Shown here: positions 43,955 through 51,866 of the stretch, piece after piece
Layout of the letters: each line of letters starts with the position of its first letter
Position numbering within the stretch: the stretch's first letter is position 1
Assembly (NCBI RefSeq): GCF_000520955.1
Contig: NZ_JACC01000009.1
Coordinates: 62,001-126,000, forward strand
Length of the DNA: 64,000 nt
Direction of reading: 5' to 3'
Source of the DNA: Aquimarina pacifica
GTDB taxonomy: Bacteria; Bacteroidota; Bacteroidia; Flavobacteriales; Flavobacteriaceae
Position numbers and translations under genes: made by a program
The notes under the pieces: model-generated
Told to the model about the DNA's origin: nothing
Database searches by the model: none
What the model saw: only the letters and a program-made list of their open reading frames with translations

Positions 43955-45160
43955 TTAGCTTCCTGCTTGTGCAACTGTAAATGTAAATTCAGCAGCAATC
44001 GTATCAGAAATTTGATCTAGTGTTTCTTCGGTTACATCCCAAAAACCATTATCTGTCATTAGCTGATCAATAAACCCGTCAACTTCAGATTTTGTGAAAT
44101 ACGGGGTATCTGTACCCGGTATTCTTGTAAATTGAAGACTGTATATAAATCCAAACCCTTCTGATAAATCATGAAATGCACTTGCATAATCGGTTCCCAA
44201 ATTCAATTTCCCTTGTTGTAGGTAGTACACTGCACGGATTGCTATAATTTTAGAAACTTCACCTCTAATAATTTCAGCTTGCTCGTCTCTTACAGTATAG
44301 TCTTTTGCTTCAATTGCAGCTCTCCCTAATTTGAAAGCATTGTATATAGTTTCGGCAATACCAGCAAAATCGGTATCATCTTCTACTCTTGATAGGTATT
44401 TGTTAAGGAAACTATCTGCACCTAATTCAGGAGCTTCGGTATCAGCCTCTGCGCCATATAGATATCCATAGGCTTCATCCCATTTGTGCTCCATAGTGGT
44501 ATAATCTTTACCTTCTGCAAGAACATCATTATCATTATCATCTCTGTTGTCTCCTTCATCAAGCACTGCTGTACTCAAATAATTGTTAAGCATTTGATCT
44601 ACCATTAATGCTCCTATCAAAGATTTATTTATGGCTTGATTTAATTCTAATCCTTTTGCGTTAATATAACGAGTAGATCCACCTCCTGCTTCTTGTAATT
44701 GTCCTGCAACTCCAGAAGAAGCTAAGTCATCCCATTTTGTAAAGACATCGGCAACTTGTGATGCAATCCAATCATCAAATTGTCCTTTTATAGCTGTAGC
44801 ATCAGTAGTATTTGCAGAAAAGAAATCTGCAGATGCTGCAGTCTTACTGCGTATACTTTTATCAGAAGCATTTAAGTCGGCATCTGTAAAATCAGAATCA
44901 CCCTCTGCATGCGCAAACATGGCATCTAATTCTTCTTCTTCTCTTGCACTGTCTACAAGTGCAGAAATGAATTCTTCTGCCATTGCAATTCTAGTGGTTT
45001 GTCCGCTAAAGCTAACTGTCGAGTTTCCATCTCTTGTAAATGCATAAGTTGCAGGAGCGGTTACTTCTGTTTCTTGGTCGTTGGTTCCATCATCATCAGA
45101 TGAACATCCTGTAAATAATAGGGTTGAAAATGTGAATATCCCTAGAATAATTTTTTTCAT
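43955..45160 (-). CDS. DUF4856-type lipoprotein
   Basis: 401 aa from the ATG at 45160 (MKKIILGIFTF); the longer frame begins with TTG at 45172 and is less likely. Lipobox LLFTGC (Cys19) followed by SSDDDGTND. The mature part is helical: the family's opening YAFTRDGNSTVSFSGQTTRI, then METHKWDEAYGYLYG-like sequence (here YTTMEHKWDEAYGYLYGAE). The late segment KIIAIRAVYYLQQGK also resembles imelysin-like helical repeats. In other Bacteroidota this family sits beside imelysin and TonB receptor genes, as here. First gene of the operon; metal binding is inferred from context. Confidence 0.88.
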   Translation of the reverse strand: MKKIILGIFTFSTLLFTGCSSDDDGTNDQETEVTAPATYAFTRDGNSTVSFSGQTTRIAMAEEFISALVDSAREEEELDAMFAHAEGDSDFTDADLNASDKSIRSKTAASADFFSANTTDATAIKGQFDDWIASQVADVFTKWDDLASSGVAGQLQEAGGGSTRYINAKGLELNQAINKSLIGALMVDQMLNNYLSTAVLDEGDNRDDNDNDVLAEGKDYTTMEHKWDEAYGYLYGAEADTEAPELGADSFLNKYLSRVEDDTDFAGIAETIYNAFKLGRAAIEAKDYTVRDEQAEIIRGEVSKIIAIRAVYYLQQGKLNLGTDYASAFHDLSEGFGFIYSLQFTRIPGTDTPYFTKSEVDGFIDQLMTDNGFWDVTEETLDQISDTIAAEFTFTVAQAGS

Positions 45161-45203
45161 AACTTTAATCAAGTTTTATTTGGAATAAATAAAAATAATG
45201 GCG

Positions 45204-45235
45204 CAAAATTAGGTAAGTTAATTTAATCACGCAAA
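45204..45235 (-). promoter_or_regulatory. Consensus Bacteroidota promoter of the DUF4856-imelysin-HTTM-TonB operon
   Basis: Minus strand: TTTG at 45232-45235, 20-bp spacer, TAATTTTG at 45204-45211, matching the TTTG/TAnnTTTG consensus. A 7-bp inverted repeat TTAATTT / AAATTAA (45218-45224 and 45233-45239) overlaps the -33 element and could be a repressor site, though it is very AT-rich. Confidence 0.75.
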
Positions 45236-45490
45236 TTAATTTAGATTTATTCTTAATAAAATTAAAGGCTTTTTTCGAGAAAGAAAAACGAGTAAAAGTG
45301 TTCTTTTTTGTGATGAAGCCGATGAACTAAATAGTATTCTAGTCCATGAGGTAAAGGTGTAATATAATTTCTAACTTAAAATGCTGCATTTTATTTGGAT
45401 CATTTTACAATCAGAAATGGTATAAAAAGGAATATATAGTTGGTAGGAGATTGTTTTTTGGTACCGAAAAGTGATTTCATTAAAATAAAA

Positions 45491-45515
45491 AAAGCACTAC
45501 ATGCTGTAGCGCTTT
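45491..45515 (-). terminator. Terminator downstream of the cold-shock gene
   Basis: A stem AAAGC-A-CTACA / TGTAG-C-GCTTT with one A-C mismatch and loop TGC at 45491-45515. On the minus strand it is followed by TTTTATTTTA. It lies 28 bp after the stop of the cold-shock gene. Confidence 0.8.
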
Positions 45516-45543
45516 GAAACATAAGATCGAGGTTGCTCTGCGG

Positions 45544-45738
45544 CTAATGAATGATGCGAACATCTGCTGCCGTAGGACCTTTTTTCCCATCAGTCTCATT
45601 GTACTCTACTTTGTCACCTTCGTTTAATGCTTCACCATCAATTCCTGAGATGTGCACAAAAATGTCTTTTCCTGTTTCGTCGTTAGTAATAAATCCGTAA
45701 CCTTTTGATTCATTAAAAAATTTTACTGTTCCTTCCAT
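45544..45738 (-). CDS. Cold-shock domain protein
   Basis: 64 aa, a single cold-shock domain of standard length. RNP1 is KGYGFITND (residues 11-19) and RNP2 is DIFVHISGI (25-33). The start MEGTVKFFNESKG and the end GPTAADVRIIH are typical of bacterial CspA/CspC relatives. It is a cytoplasmic single-stranded nucleic-acid chaperone. Monocistronic, with its own terminator and an AT-rich leader of unclear length. Confidence 0.96.
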   Translation of the reverse strand: MEGTVKFFNESKGYGFITNDETGKDIFVHISGIDGEALNEGDKVEYNETDGKKGPTAADVRIIH

Positions 45739-45824
45739 TGTAATAAAAAATAATATAAATTTGAGTATTAAAGGTAGCTTTAAATTTTTTAGAAATCATT
45801 ATTTAAATGTGAATATTTTAAATT

Positions 45825-46082
45825 TCAGCGTTTTGCTTCCTTATTATTGGTCTTATACTCCCTCATTTTTTTAATATTTTCCTCTGTGAGCATGTAGTCT
45901 GATACTTTTTTATTTTTCCATCGATGATATATAAAAATGGGCATCAATACAAAAGAGGCAATTAAGATCCCGGTACCTACTAGTATATCACCTTTGGCAT
46001 GGTTTCCAGAGTTTTTAAAATAGTACCCGACACAAACCAATGCAATTATAGAGACAAAAAGTATTCTTATAACATATTTCAT
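45825..46082 (-). CDS. Small membrane protein, unknown function
   Basis: 85 aa with two hydrophobic helices (about 6-21 and 33-53) separated by a short loop (KNSGNHAKGDILVG), and a basic, charged cytoplasmic tail (KKMREYKTNNKEAKR). The pattern matches small gliding-motility/GldL-like or DUF-type two-helix proteins in general shape only. It is 35 bp after the ClC gene in the same direction and probably co-transcribed. Confidence 0.7.
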   Translation of the reverse strand: MKYVIRILFVSIIALVCVGYYFKNSGNHAKGDILVGTGILIASFVLMPIFIYHRWKNKKVSDYMLTEENIKKMREYKTNNKEAKR

Positions 46083-46117
46083 GTTGCTTTTTTTTAGAGA
46101 GAATAATGTATCATATT

Positions 46118-47905
46118 TTACCTTGTAAAATTAATCAACTTTCTGCGATACGCAGTAAGAAGTTTTGATTTTGAAATAAATCCATAATACTTGCCCTCTT
46201 TAATAACGGGCAAATTCCAGGCGCCTGTGTCTTGAAATTTTTTCATTACTTTTTTTACATTATCATCTTCATAAGATATAATGGTGGGTGCTTGAGTCAT
46301 AAGTGTATCTACCGTTAACTTATGATAGAGACTAATATCGAACATAATGTCTCGTATATCATTTAATGATACAAGTCCTATCAAATGATCAAATTCATCT
46401 GTAACTGGAAAAAGATTTCTATTTGATTTTGAAACGGCTTCACTCAATAATTTTTTTAATGTATACTCAGGTTTTACGGCTATAAAATTTGTTTCTACAC
46501 AATCTTCAAGATTCATCAGAGTCATGACAGTTTGGTCCTTGTCATGTGTTAATAAATGCCCTTGTTTTGCTAGTTCATGTGTATAGATATTATGTTCTAT
46601 TTTATTCTTAGAAATACTAAAGGATATTGCGGTAGTAATCATTAGGGGTACTAGCAATTCATAACTAGTGGTGATTTCTGCAATAAGAAATATCGATGTT
46701 AATGGTGCATGCAGTACTCCGGCAATAAGTCCCGCCATACCTAGTAATGTAAAATTTGCTTCAGAAACATGAAAACCTAGACCAATATTATTGATGACTT
46801 TAGAAACCACATTGCCTAAGGCACTACCCATGACCATTGTAGGGATAATGATTCCTCCAGAACCTCCAGCGGCAAAAGTGGTTGTCATTGCAATAGCTTT
46901 AAAAATGGTAATACCACCAATTAGTGCAATAATGACCCATATGTTATCGGTAATAGTATCAAAAGGGGTTTTGCCAATGGCACGAAGATGATCCCCACTC
47001 AGTAGATCATTAATAAAACTAAGCCCTTCTCCATAAAGGGGGGGAATGAAGTATAACATGACACCGATTGCAATTCCGCCAAGTAGTAATCGATGAATTT
47101 TTTTTGGAAAGCGATTAAAAAAACCAGAAATACCAAAGTACATTTTGGTGAAATAAATAGAAGCAAACGCTGTACTAATTGCTAAAATGCAAAAAAAGGG
47201 AGTGTCATAAATATCAAATTTTTCAGTGACTTCGAAGCTAAATAAGACTTCGTTTCCCAAAAAGAAATACGATGTTATAATTGCCGAGACAGATGCAAAT
47301 AGTAGTGGGAGTAAAGAGGCTAATGTCAAATCTAAGCTGAATACTTCTACGGCAAAAACTAAGCCTGCCAATGGGGATTTGAATACTGCAGATATGGCTC
47401 CAGCGGCAGCACAACCGATTAATAAAAACCGTGTTTTGGCATTGATCTTAAAGAGATTGCCAATATCCGAACTCAAAGTAGCTCCAGCTCCTACTGCAGG
47501 ACCTAGTAATCCTACAGAACCACCAAAGCCTACGGTAATGGGAGCGAGAATACTCGGTAGATATCCGTGGATAGGTTTTATTATTCCATTTTTCTTAGAA
47601 AGTGAATATAAAATTAGAGGGATAGATGATTTTACTTCTTTTTTGATTACATATTTGGATACTATATATATGATAAGGAGCCCCAAAATAGGAATGATAA
47701 AATAGAAAGATGTTTGCCAAGAGATGATATCACTCTCAAGAATAACCTGAATAAGGTGAGTAATGTTCTTTAAGATTAATGATATAAGCCCAGTGGTAAG
47801 TCCTACAATGATACTTAGGATAAGAATGAAATTTTTATCTGATATATGACGATATCGCCATTTAAGTACTTTATATAGGAAGGTTTTCTTTTTTATGGCG
47901 GTCAT
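46118..47905 (-). CDS. ClC-family chloride channel/transporter with CBS pair, gating glutamates replaced
   Basis: 595 aa. The ClC membrane domain spans about 25-425 and two CBS domains about 455-590. Anion-site motifs: SSIP (93-96; Ser93 corresponds to the E. coli Ser107 region), GFGGSVGLLGPAVGAGA (126-142), GCAAAGAISAVFKSPLAG (164-181) and AAGGSGGIIIPTMVMG. At the position of the external gating Glu (E148 in E. coli ClC, in GREGP) this protein has Leu134 (GLLGP). At the internal proton Glu (E203) it has Val188 (VEV), as in ClC channels. It is therefore more likely an uncoupled channel than a proton antiporter (inference). Inner membrane; the CBS domains probably bind nucleotides. Confidence 0.92.
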   Translation of the reverse strand: MTAIKKKTFLYKVLKWRYRHISDKNFILILSIIVGLTTGLISLILKNITHLIQVILESDIISWQTSFYFIIPILGLLIIYIVSKYVIKKEVKSSIPLILYSLSKKNGIIKPIHGYLPSILAPITVGFGGSVGLLGPAVGAGATLSSDIGNLFKINAKTRFLLIGCAAAGAISAVFKSPLAGLVFAVEVFSLDLTLASLLPLLFASVSAIITSYFFLGNEVLFSFEVTEKFDIYDTPFFCILAISTAFASIYFTKMYFGISGFFNRFPKKIHRLLLGGIAIGVMLYFIPPLYGEGLSFINDLLSGDHLRAIGKTPFDTITDNIWVIIALIGGITIFKAIAMTTTFAAGGSGGIIIPTMVMGSALGNVVSKVINNIGLGFHVSEANFTLLGMAGLIAGVLHAPLTSIFLIAEITTSYELLVPLMITTAISFSISKNKIEHNIYTHELAKQGHLLTHDKDQTVMTLMNLEDCVETNFIAVKPEYTLKKLLSEAVSKSNRNLFPVTDEFDHLIGLVSLNDIRDIMFDISLYHKLTVDTLMTQAPTIISYEDDNVKKVMKKFQDTGAWNLPVIKEGKYYGFISKSKLLTAYRRKLINFTR

Positions 47906-47954
47906 AGTGTCTTTTACTATAGAATATAAAATGAGGGTTCAGAACGCAAGGATC

Positions 47955-47987
47955 CCTTAATTTATTTTATACACTATAAAATTAAGG
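47955..47987. repeat. Inverted repeat upstream of the ClC gene
   Basis: CCTTAATTT (47955-47963) and AAATTAAGG (47979-47987), 9-bp perfect arms with a 15-nt spacer, about 50 bp upstream of the ClC start. Possible operator or a stem in the leader; no T tract supports a terminator. The remaining bases to 48202 show nothing else. Confidence 0.55.
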
Positions 47988-48202
47988 ATTTTGTTTTGGA
48001 TAACCCTTGGGAATACCTGTATAAGTGATTTGTAGTTGTTGTTAATATGTAGGTATGATTACTCAGTAATGTTTTAATTCAATAATCTTATAAGGGTTAC
48101 TAATGAAGCTGCTTTAAAGCATTTTTTAGAAATAAGGAAATAACTTGGTAACATTCTACATATTCAAGACACTTATTTATAGAAAACAATTTTTAAGAAT
48201 TT

Positions 48203-49753
48203 ATGAGGTTACAAGTACTAGTTTGGGTTTTAGTGTGTTTTTGTTTGAATAGTCTTTGGGCACAGAAATATTCATCAACATATGAAAAGGAAATAATAAA
48301 ACTTTATGAGAAGGATTCGATAAACTATAATCTTTTTGAAAACCTTTTGGTTATTGATTCTTCTATGACTAAAGATTTGGTATCTAAGTATCAAAATCGA
48401 GTAGATACCGTGCTTAGAACCTTTCCAGAAAAAGAGGATAAAGAAAAAAGAGAGAAAAAGAGAATAAGAGATATTTATAACGTTTTGCATCAACACTTTC
48501 TGAAAAAATATGACCTAAATGCTTATTTTAATGATATTTTTCAAAATGGGAATTATAATTGTGTAACCGCAAGTGCCCTTTATGTATATGCTTTTGAAGA
48601 ATTAGATATTCCCTACCATATAAAAGAAACTCCTTCTCATGTTTTTTTAATTGCGTATCCAGAAACCTATAAAATCTATTTAGAGACAACGGTTCCTGGT
48701 CAATATGGTTTTATTGTACCTAATGATAATGAGATTAGAAAAATTATTGATGAATTGATCAGTTATAAATTAGTTACAAAAGATGAGGTGTTGTCATCGG
48801 GATATTCGAAATTTTATGAAGAATATTTTTACGGTAAAGAGTATATCACCAAACAGAGCCTAATAGGAATGCAATATTATAATAAGGGTGTTGTAACTTT
48901 TAAAGAAGAGAAGTATGAAGAAGCTTTAAGTAATTTTAGAAAGGCGACTATTTATTATCATTCACCAGTGCTAAAACTATTTGTGAAAAATAGTATGATG
49001 CTACAGTTAGATTTTCTGGAGTTAAATACCAGAGAAGATATACATCTATTGAAGGAAGCATTTGATGTTTTGGTGTTTGAAGATGATTTGGGTGAAAACG
49101 AGCTAAAGTATTTAATGAATAAAATTGTTACACATGATGATAATAATACTGACTTTATTACCTATGTAATTGATGAGTTTTCTTTATTAAAAAATGAGAA
49201 AATTAAGAACTTGGGACTAGCTTATTTTTATGAATATTTAGCAAGGGATCAAGCCACCGATGAAAATAGTGAGGAAGCATTGTTATATAGCGGTAAGCTG
49301 TTAGAAATCAATCCAAAAAGTAAAATTGCAAAGAAAATCATCGAATATTTTTGTTTTAGGGATCTCTCGTATTCAACATTCGATGAAGAATCCTTGGAAT
49401 CTTTTAAAACAATAACCGATAGATATGAATTTATTAAAGAAACGGAGCGTTATCATGTGTATTTGGCACAGTTATGTGCAAGTATTTCTTTTCAAAAATT
49501 TATTAATAAAGATATTAATGAAGCAAAAGAATATTTACTGGAATTTGAAAATATTGTGGATACCCATGAAAAGGTGTTCAACAAAGTTAATAAGCAATTA
49601 ATATCTCAATTATATCTCAAAGCGGGCAATTACTACTATTACAAAGGGCAATATAGAAATTCATATACGATTTTTTCTAAGGGACTTTCTTATTTCGAGG
49701 GTAATCATCCAGAGTTACAGAAGAAAGCACAATGGTCTAAAGAGGAGTTTTAG
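48203..49753 (+). CDS. Secreted transglutaminase-like protein with TPR-like C-terminus
   Basis: 516 aa with a signal peptide (VLVWVLVCFCLNSLWAQ). Residues 85-200 resemble a transglutaminase-like fold: Cys120 in NYNCVTASALYVYAFEEL, His146 in PSHVFLIAY, and ETT near 161. These are candidates for the Cys-His-Asp/Glu triad. From about 220 to the end there are tetratricopeptide-like helical pairs (YNKGVVTFKEEKYEEALSNF, YYYKGQYRNSYTIFSKGLSY). Probably periplasmic; a peptidase, transglutaminase or inactive scaffold. No partner gene. Convergent with aspS, sharing a terminator. Confidence 0.75.
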   Translation: MRLQVLVWVLVCFCLNSLWAQKYSSTYEKEIIKLYEKDSINYNLFENLLVIDSSMTKDLVSKYQNRVDTVLRTFPEKEDKEKREKKRIRDIYNVLHQHFLKKYDLNAYFNDIFQNGNYNCVTASALYVYAFEELDIPYHIKETPSHVFLIAYPETYKIYLETTVPGQYGFIVPNDNEIRKIIDELISYKLVTKDEVLSSGYSKFYEEYFYGKEYITKQSLIGMQYYNKGVVTFKEEKYEEALSNFRKATIYYHSPVLKLFVKNSMMLQLDFLELNTREDIHLLKEAFDVLVFEDDLGENELKYLMNKIVTHDDNNTDFITYVIDEFSLLKNEKIKNLGLAYFYEYLARDQATDENSEEALLYSGKLLEINPKSKIAKKIIEYFCFRDLSYSTFDEESLESFKTITDRYEFIKETERYHVYLAQLCASISFQKFINKDINEAKEYLLEFENIVDTHEKVFNKVNKQLISQLYLKAGNYYYYKGQYRNSYTIFSKGLSYFEGNHPELQKKAQWSKEEF

Positions 49754-49828
49754 CACTCTCTTTATCGCCCTTGAGTTATTCTTAATTTTCTTAGGTAATG
49801 TTTCTACATTTATATGACCTAAAAATAA

Positions 49829-49856
49829 AAAACTCCGCTATTAAAGCGGAGTTTTT
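49829..49856. terminator. Bidirectional terminator between the TPR gene and aspS
   Basis: An 11-bp stem AAAACTCCGCT / AGCGGAGTTTT (49829-49839, 49845-49855) with a 5-nt loop ATTAA, with A-rich and T-rich flanks that serve both strands. It lies between the convergent stops at 49753 and 49869. Confidence 0.92.
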
Positions 49857-49868
49857 ACTAATTGGGGT

Positions 49869-51617
49869 TTATAAATCCAATTGTATGTTCAATTCTTTGA
49901 GTTGTTCCTTATCAATATCTGCGGGAGCATCAATCATTACATCGCGACCACTATTATTTTTTGGGAATGCAATAAAATCTCGGATGGTTTCTTGTCCACC
50001 TAAAATAGCAACCAGACGATCAAACCCAAAAGCAATCCCACCATGAGGAGGAGCACCATACTCAAAAGCATCCATTAAGAACCCAAATTGGGCTTTTGCC
50101 TCTTCTGGCGTAAAACCGAGATGGTCAAACATGAGTGCTTGTGTTTCTTTGTCATGTATACGAATAGATCCACCACCAATTTCGTTTCCGTTAAGAACTA
50201 AATCATATGCATTGGCACGTACTTTTCCTGGTTCGGTATCTAGTAGTGCTATATCCTCTGGTTTTGGAGAAGTGAATGGGTGATGCATTGCATGATAACG
50301 TTCGGTATCTTCATCCCATTCTAATAAAGGAAAATCAACTACCCATAGCGGAGCAAATTCTTGGGGGTTTCTCAGCCCCAAACGCTCGGCTATTTCCATA
50401 CGTAAAGCACTAAGTTGCCCTCTTACTTTATGCGCAGCTCCAGAAAGTACACAGATTAAATCTCCGGCTTTAGCTCCTGTAGTTTCAGCCCATTTTGCCA
50501 GATCATCCTGATCATAGAATTTATCTACTGAAGATTTATAAGTTCCATCTTCATTACATTTTACATAGACCATTCCTAATGCTCCTACTTGTGGTCTTCT
50601 TACCCAATCGATAAGTTTATCGATTTCTTTTCTGGTATAAGATGCTGCTCCGGGAACAGCAATCGCTACAACTAATTCAGCGTCATTAAATACTTTAAAT
50701 TCTTTATGTTGCGCCACAGCATTTAACTCACCAAATTTCATCCCAAATCGAATATCTGGTTTGTCATTACCATACGTTTTCATTGCTTCATCATACGTCA
50801 TTCTTGGGAACTCATCAATAGTTACGCCCTTAATTTCTTGCAATAAATAGCGAGTAAGCCCTTCAAAAATGCCCAAAATATCTTCTTGTTCTACAAATGC
50901 CATTTCACAGTCGATTTGTGTGAATTCTGGCTGTCGATCTGCTCTTAAGTCCTCATCTCTAAAACATTTTACAATCTGAAAATATTTATCCATTCCGCCG
51001 ACCATCAACAATTGTTTAAAAGTTTGAGGCGATTGTGGTAATGCATAAAATTGTCCTTCATTCATTCGGGATGGTACCACAAAATCTCGGGCTCCCTCGG
51101 GTGTTGATTTTATAAGGTAAGGGGTTTCTACCTCAATAAATCCGGCATTAGATAGATAGTTACGTACCTGCATCGCTACCTGATGACGAAACATCAAACT
51201 ATTCTTTACAGGATCGCGACGAATATCTAAATAACGATATTTCATTCTAATATCCTCACCACCATCTGTTTCATCCTCGATAGTAAAAGGAGGAGTCTGT
51301 GCTTCATTAAGTATGGTTAATTCTGTTACCAAGATTTCGATATCTCCCGTGGGCATGTTTGGGTTTTTTGACTCACGCTCGATTACCTTTCCTTTAATTT
51401 GGATTACAAATTCGCGACCAAGTTTTTGAGAACGCTCTAGTAAGTTTTGTTCAGTTCGTTCTTGATCAAAAACTAACTGTGTTAATCCATAACGATCTCT
51501 GATTACTACCCAGTTGATAGCACCCAAATCTTTGATTCTTTGCACCCATCCTGATAAGGTGACTTCGGTATTTATATCTGAGGCGCGTAGCTCACCACAC
51601 GAATGACTTCTGTACAT
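49869..51617 (-). CDS. aspS: Aspartyl-tRNA synthetase
   Basis: 582 aa, the bacterial type. The anticodon-binding OB fold ([40 protein letters not shown]) spans residues 1-110. Class II motif 2 is [20 protein letters not shown] near 221, the inserted GAD domain spans about 290-410, and motif 3 is [15 protein letters not shown] near 540. It charges tRNA-Asp in the cytoplasm. Whether it also charges tRNA-Asn cannot be read here. Divergent from the TonB receptor gene. Confidence 0.97.
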   Translation of the reverse strand: MYRSHSCGELRASDINTEVTLSGWVQRIKDLGAINWVVIRDRYGLTQLVFDQERTEQNLLERSQKLGREFVIQIKGKVIERESKNPNMPTGDIEILVTELTILNEAQTPPFTIEDETDGGEDIRMKYRYLDIRRDPVKNSLMFRHQVAMQVRNYLSNAGFIEVETPYLIKSTPEGARDFVVPSRMNEGQFYALPQSPQTFKQLLMVGGMDKYFQIVKCFRDEDLRADRQPEFTQIDCEMAFVEQEDILGIFEGLTRYLLQEIKGVTIDEFPRMTYDEAMKTYGNDKPDIRFGMKFGELNAVAQHKEFKVFNDAELVVAIAVPGAASYTRKEIDKLIDWVRRPQVGALGMVYVKCNEDGTYKSSVDKFYDQDDLAKWAETTGAKAGDLICVLSGAAHKVRGQLSALRMEIAERLGLRNPQEFAPLWVVDFPLLEWDEDTERYHAMHHPFTSPKPEDIALLDTEPGKVRANAYDLVLNGNEIGGGSIRIHDKETQALMFDHLGFTPEEAKAQFGFLMDAFEYGAPPHGGIAFGFDRLVAILGGQETIRDFIAFPKNNSGRDVMIDAPADIDKEQLKELNIQLDL

Positions 51618-51866
51618 AGTTGTATTATTAGAGGAGCAAAAATAAGAAGATTAAAGTGAATAGGAATACGTTTTACCGAAAATCCAATGGTAGTATGGTG
51701 AGCCAATTATGGTATAATTAGAGTTGCGTTTTTGACATAAATAAATGACGGTATATACGTATAATTATCTGTTAGACAAATATTTGTGGATTTTCTCTAT
51801 ACTGTGTTTAACATTTTTTTATAGAAATATTTTAATAGATTTATTGAAACATACAAATACATCATG

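Noticed and set aside
47226..47705. 159-codon plus-strand frame
   Set aside because: Antisense shadow of the ClC membrane domain.
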